Shown in pieces: positions 59,432 through 64,000 of a DNA stretch of 64,000 nucleotides. The translations under genes and the position numbers were made by a program. Position 1 is the first letter of the stretch, and each line of letters begins with the position of its first letter. Below the pieces are notes generated by a model, which worked only from the letters and a program-made list of their open reading frames with translations, had not been told where the DNA came from and ran no database searches. Source of the stretch: Phoronis australis (taxonomy: Eukaryota > Phoronida > Phoronidae); the NCBI GenBank assembly GCA_002633005.1, contig NMRA01000090.1, forward strand, positions 360,752 through 424,751, written 5' to 3'.

Positions 59432-60236
59432 GGGCTGTTCCAGTAGAATCCGTGTAGAAGGGGGGGGACGGCAGTAGAAATAAAAATTCATGGGTGGTGG
59501 TCTATAGAAAAAAACACAAATTATGGGTGGTCGTTCCTGTAAGAAGTGATGCATTAAAAATGGGTGGTATTTCTTGACCTGTTAATGTTGACAGCTTGGT
59601 TACTTCAGCCCTCAAAACTCAAAAAATGCAATTGGCATATATCCTAACTTATCCCAACACAAAAAAGCCCATGTTGCCAGTGAACAGATTGCAATATGTT
59701 CACTAAGCCATTAATCAAGTCATAGGCAACTTGATTTGAGCCAACTGTTTGTCTGCAGTCTTATTGAATTGAAAAGTTATGCAACACTAAACTGGTGTTA
59801 ACACATATAAGAAAATTGATGATTTTTAAATAAAAAGTATGAGGAGTAAGATAAACAAGTTCCAATATTCACTTGCCATAGAAGTATAAAAGAGTTCATG
59901 GAGACAGTTTGAGATTCACAGATCCTTATAATTGAAAAAATGTTCATTGAAATTATAGACACATGGTGGTGGCTGCCAAAAGTATTGCTCACAGGCTACT
60001 TTAGTTTTTGACAATATTGGACAAGACAACTAGTTCTTGTCTGTCAATCATCTAAGTTCTTAACAGGTCCTCCTGGAGGCAATTTGTTTGCAAATGTTGG
60101 ATTTTATATTTTAACCTATTAAAAATAATTAAAAAATTATGGGTCATGGGTTGGAGAAAGAAATGAAAAATATGGGCAGTGGGTACGAAATAAAAGTGCT
60201 TTCCCCCCTCCCATGCAGATTTTGCTGGAACAGCTC
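59432..60236. mobile_element. PIF/Harbinger-type MITE (805 bp)
   Basis: Ends GGGCTGTTCCAG and CTGGAACAGCTC form an inverted repeat with one mismatch. Flanked on both sides by TAA (59429-59431 and 60237-60239), the 3-bp TWA target duplication characteristic of PIF/Harbinger. The similarity extends inward to runs of G on the left and C on the right. No transposase encoded. Confidence 0.8.
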
Positions 60237-60955
60237 TAAGATAATAGCGCTGCATTTGTTTTTTTTTCTGAGTTAGGTGTTGCATGGAATGGTGTAGTTG
60301 CCAGTAGACTGGCTTTTATATGAGTTACCTCTTCAGGGTGTACAATGTTACTGATACCATGTGCTCTATTGGAGGGCCGACCTGCTGGTTATTTATCTTC
60401 AAGCCAACGGATAGATCAACAATGTTTTTCATGTTGGCTCGTTCCCACAGATTAAATGCAGGTTCTTAATATAAAATTAATCTATATTTGTAAACATTTG
60501 TGTGTGCGTGGTCTTAGAGTCTTAATTGTTACCAGGTCTCTGTGGAAAATGAAATTATTCCTATTTTTAGAGGTTTAAAACAGTTTTACTTAACCACCTG
60601 CTTAAGTTGATGTAAATCACCTGAAGTTGTTTTTGAAGAAAAAAATATTCACTGCATTTTATGAAGATCACCTGTTTACAGTGTCTTTATCTCCCTGGTT
60701 TTCAGTCTTACAGTTAAAGATTCTGTTTTCGTCAAGTTTTTATGAGCTGTCATGGTGGTGTGGATCTTTTAATATTTGTCCACTGTTTGATATATTCTTT
60801 GATCAGCGTCTCTTCACACTTTGCCTTCCTCAGGCTTTCCTTATAGTACTAAATCTTCAGCTTTAGATCACATTGTCAGGTAGACTATAACCTTGTATCC
60901 GTCCGCATGTAACTACATTCGTCCTCTGAGGTTAACTACACCGTAAACTATCGTT

Positions 60956-61362
60956 CTGGGCCCGGTCTCCAATCTTTTTACTCGAATAGAACTCGAAATT
61001 AGGTTTGGCATTTTCTACTCTGCTTTTGGGCGAACTCAAGATAAGTGTCTATTATTCTATGCTGGAGTACACAATAACTTACGTAGATAATTTATTGCCC
61101 TTAGTTCACAGTTTGTAAACCCAACATTAAAGCAATAAGTTCGAGTTTGAACTCGAAATTTCGAGTTTTTACTTGAGTTTGTAGCACGAATATAAGGGTC
61201 TTCAAGGGCAAACTTGAACTAGAAACTCCTATGTATAACGTATAATGTATTCGAGCACAGTCTGATAACCAATTGTCTTAAGTTCGCACAAAAGGAGCAG
61301 AGAAATTGCCAAAAATAGTTTCCAGTTCGTTTCGAGTACAAAGATTAGAGACCGGGCCCTGG
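60956..61362. mobile_element. Inverted-repeat element with GGGCCCGGTCTC ends (~407 bp)
   Basis: Left end GGGCCCGGTCTCCAATCTTT and right end AAAGATTAGAGACCGGGCCC match as inverted repeats, extending to about 45 bp through TACTCGAA...GAACT with mismatches. The same right end occurs alone at about 32540-32600 and 41930-41995. No target duplication clear. Confidence 0.8.
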
Positions 61363-64000
61363 TCTTCGAGTCACCGAAGTATAGCATTTGAGTATACATA
61401 CAGCATTTCGCATTGCATACACTTTAGTGTGATCCTAAATGTGTTGGTTGCGTCAAGACATACTTGAGGATTGCGTGCAGTGATGAATTCAAAGCAAAGT
61501 ACAATAGTAATTTTAAAGGATTTCATGAAAAGGTATGCTGTCGATGTGGTAATTTGGCAGCACCAGCTTGTAAGCTGTGTACCAAATGACCAAAATCAGA
61601 TTTTTGTGAAGTAGAAACTGGCAGTCATGGACAAGCGGACCTTGTCTGGAGGACAGACTGCACTAACTAGAACAACTGTACTGGCAAACTTAGCCCGAGC
61701 CAAGCAATCTGAAATAGGCACGTCAGACTTGTGTGAATTAAGTAGTCAAACGTGCCTCGAGTGTTGTCGAATGGATCAAGTCGAGACGGATGTCAATTCA
61801 AAAACAGCAAACACTGTTGGTATTGATACCTTGTACTATTATAGTATTAGTTTATCTACTTGATGCAGTCTCTGAAGAAATTTTATCGAAAAGCTCCATC
61901 TAATGTGAAGGTGGTATAATCAGAGTATTATTGTTTTCTTCTCTTTAACAAGGAATGGTTGTGTCAAGAGATTTTGTCAACTTTTTTCATAACTAGTGTA
62001 CAGTTCATTACAGTTAAGCTGGTCATTACAGAATTTGAGGGAGATCTGGGGAGTTTATAATAGTGCAGGTCTTTGCATAGTTGTCAGCATTGTAATTTAA
62101 TTTATTAATAACTTTATTATGTGGTGTACTAGTGAAGAGCATATTTGAGGTGACTCAGACTGCTAATGTCATGTCATCAAATATCATTCTAGGTGTTAGT
62201 TACTATGGTGACGACTTTCATGGGACTTGCTGAACCTGTAGGCATCCCCAACTTGTCCCATTTTGGCTTTGATAAACTGGGTGGTCATGCGTGGCAAGTG
62301 CACAACAGGCGTTAACACATTACTATGTACTTCCAAATCGTGGCTAACACATCCCAATGGTACAGATTCATACTTAAAGAATTGTGAAACAATTGACAGT
62401 AAGTGGCTGTAAATCTCTATTCCAACTCAAAATGCACTGCCGTTGGTCTCATAATTTCTGTAATAGTTTAATTAAGGGCGATTTTTGGGCTTGGAGAGAA
62501 GTGACAGTTCGTTATAGACTTTGGATGAACCATGTTGAGCACGGTCTGGGGGTGAATCTTGTTATGTGTTGAGCATGAACTTGGTGAATTGTTATGCGTT
62601 GAGCTTGGTCATGGGGCGAACTGTTTATGTTGAGCATGTTCTTGACCAGACTTAGTTATGGAACGAGTTTTGTGGTCTGATTCTTGAAAGTGACTTGATT
62701 GTTCATTCACCAAGACTAAGTACACTTGCTGAAGTGAGATTTACTTCAGAAACATTAACATTTTTTAGCAGTAAGAGGTCTAAATTAAATGTTTATTTTA
62801 AAATTGTGTTCGCATGATGTATGACCCCTGATGAATTATCAATATCGAATTTTTAGTTTTACGTCTGGCACACTTAGTGAATTCTAAAAACTTTAAAGTG
62901 GCCGAAATTGAACCAGTGTGAAGAAAATATAAACTGTTGTGTGCTACATTATAGAAGTGCATAGGACAATGAAATTTTACGCAAACTACCAAACACGAGT
63001 TCACTAATTTTTTTACTGTTCAGTATTTGAAGGATTTGTGACTGAACCAGTGTAGTGGTGCTTGAGCAACATGTCTGCATCAACACCACTGACACTGACC
63101 AGTTGTTGAGATGCAGTTGTGTACATGTTGGATAATATGGTTGTAAGTCTATGACTGCGCTATGTACAATTAAGAGTACCGCCTTATCAGTTTTAGGAGT
63201 AATGCACTAACTGCTGAGCTAAAGCGTGACCACGGTGAGTCCAGACAGTTGAGGTAAATTGTTGGGTATGTTGCGCATTATTAGTCTGGTACATCCATGG
63301 CTGAGTACCATATCTTCAAACCTTGTGTCTAATATATATTACGAGTTATTGTGTATGCAGTCTGTTATAACTATTGTATATAAAATCTTGGTTTTGATAA
63401 TATTAGTTTTTGATTTAAGTAATAAATATACATCCAATTCTTAGTGAGGAATTTAGATGAAAGTAATAATTTTTGCCTGAATCGACATCGCTAGTAACAT
63501 TTGAGTTGAATTGAGATATATTTTGATGAAATATCCGTGAACAGGTCGTGCCAGGATACATAGTGTGATAATCACCATTCTGCGCACGATGTTGAGAATT
63601 TGCAGTACATAAGATAAGTAACTCTCCACCTTTGTCATAAGTTGTTTTCTACAGTACATACCAGAAGCAGTAGAAAATAGCTAGGAACCCAGTTATAATG
63701 CTGAAGAACAGCATAATTCCCTGCCGTGGGATTTTGTTGATACGAGTTACTGACCATCATTTTTGTAAAATGGAATTCTGGTATGTGATGAGGAATATTT
63801 TCTTATTATTGATGAAAATTATTGTGGGCTGATTTTAATAGTCATTTTACAGGAGTAAGGACTAAGGCTTTCTCTATCGGTATTTTTATGTTGTGATTGC
63901 AAACCACAGATAATGTTTTGGTCTTCAAATTGGGGTTCACACAACTACTAAAACCGACAATGTAAATACTGCTCCAAGCTCAACCCCAGTGTCTGCCTGG
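61363..64000. other. Intergenic DNA to the right edge
   Basis: No gene recognised. 62525-62650 has several imperfect copies of 'gttatgcgttgagcatg'. A tRNA A-box-like stretch on the minus strand near 63205-63225 has no B box. Confidence 0.4.

Noticed and set aside
63195-63250. tRNA-like A box on the minus strand
   Set aside because: No B box or pairing arms follow at the right distance.

Overview
This is animal nuclear DNA from an invertebrate: AT-rich, full of introns and crowded with transposons. Three conserved host genes are recognisable by protein sequence. They are XYLB (xylulokinase, plus strand, 10 exons from 2897 to 28135, 5' exons off the left edge), a small bZIP transcription-factor gene (minus strand, about 43.2-45.6 kb) and ACVR2 (activin type II receptor, plus strand, 6 exons from 46481 to 58447, apparently complete at 522 codons). 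A fourth, a PARP catalytic-domain gene (37154-39701, plus), is only partial. The XYLB/ACVR2 content, the tRNA-derived SINEs and the abundant MITEs would fit a marine invertebrate such as a hemichordate, cephalochordate or echinoderm. That placement is inference; the sequence does not settle it.

Layout. 1-2119: minus-strand Penelope-like retroelement whose first ORF carries an OTU-protease-like domain. 2.2-2.8 kb: fragment of a repeated element with a second, inverted copy inside ACVR2. 2.9-28.1 kb: XYLB, with very large introns. The 13.4-kb intron between its first two visible exons holds, on the same strand, a complete but broken nine-exon gene (4704-12767) for a DDE-transposase-like protein with the motif DNAGCYH. 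Another XYLB intron holds a THAP-domain DNA transposon with 21-bp perfect inverted ends (21728-23247). 28.9-32.6 kb: LINE remnant, minisatellite, MITE and ancient repeats. 32.9-37.15 kb: three near-identical copies of an unrecognised intronless gene (323 aa), the first broken by a CGA-to-TGA stop. 37.15-39.7 kb: PARP exons. 40-43 kb: repeats. 43.2-45.6 kb: bZIP gene with a TATA/CCAAT/TGACGT promoter, divergent from ACVR2. 58.4-64 kb: intergenic DNA with a Harbinger-type MITE and a second inverted-repeat element.

The most instructive structural signals are three. (1) A three-copy MITE family has CAGGGCTTGGAAT ends and 6-bp target duplications. (2) The intronless gene array is unlike anything I recognise. 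(3) Nearly every single-N position in the window is flanked by a direct duplication, which marks unmerged overlaps or haplotype joins in the assembly; the tandem copies must be read with that in mind.

The host genes do not form one pathway. XYLB phosphorylates D-xylulose in the cytosol. ACVR2 binds activin/BMP-type ligands at the membrane. The bZIP protein would act in the nucleus.
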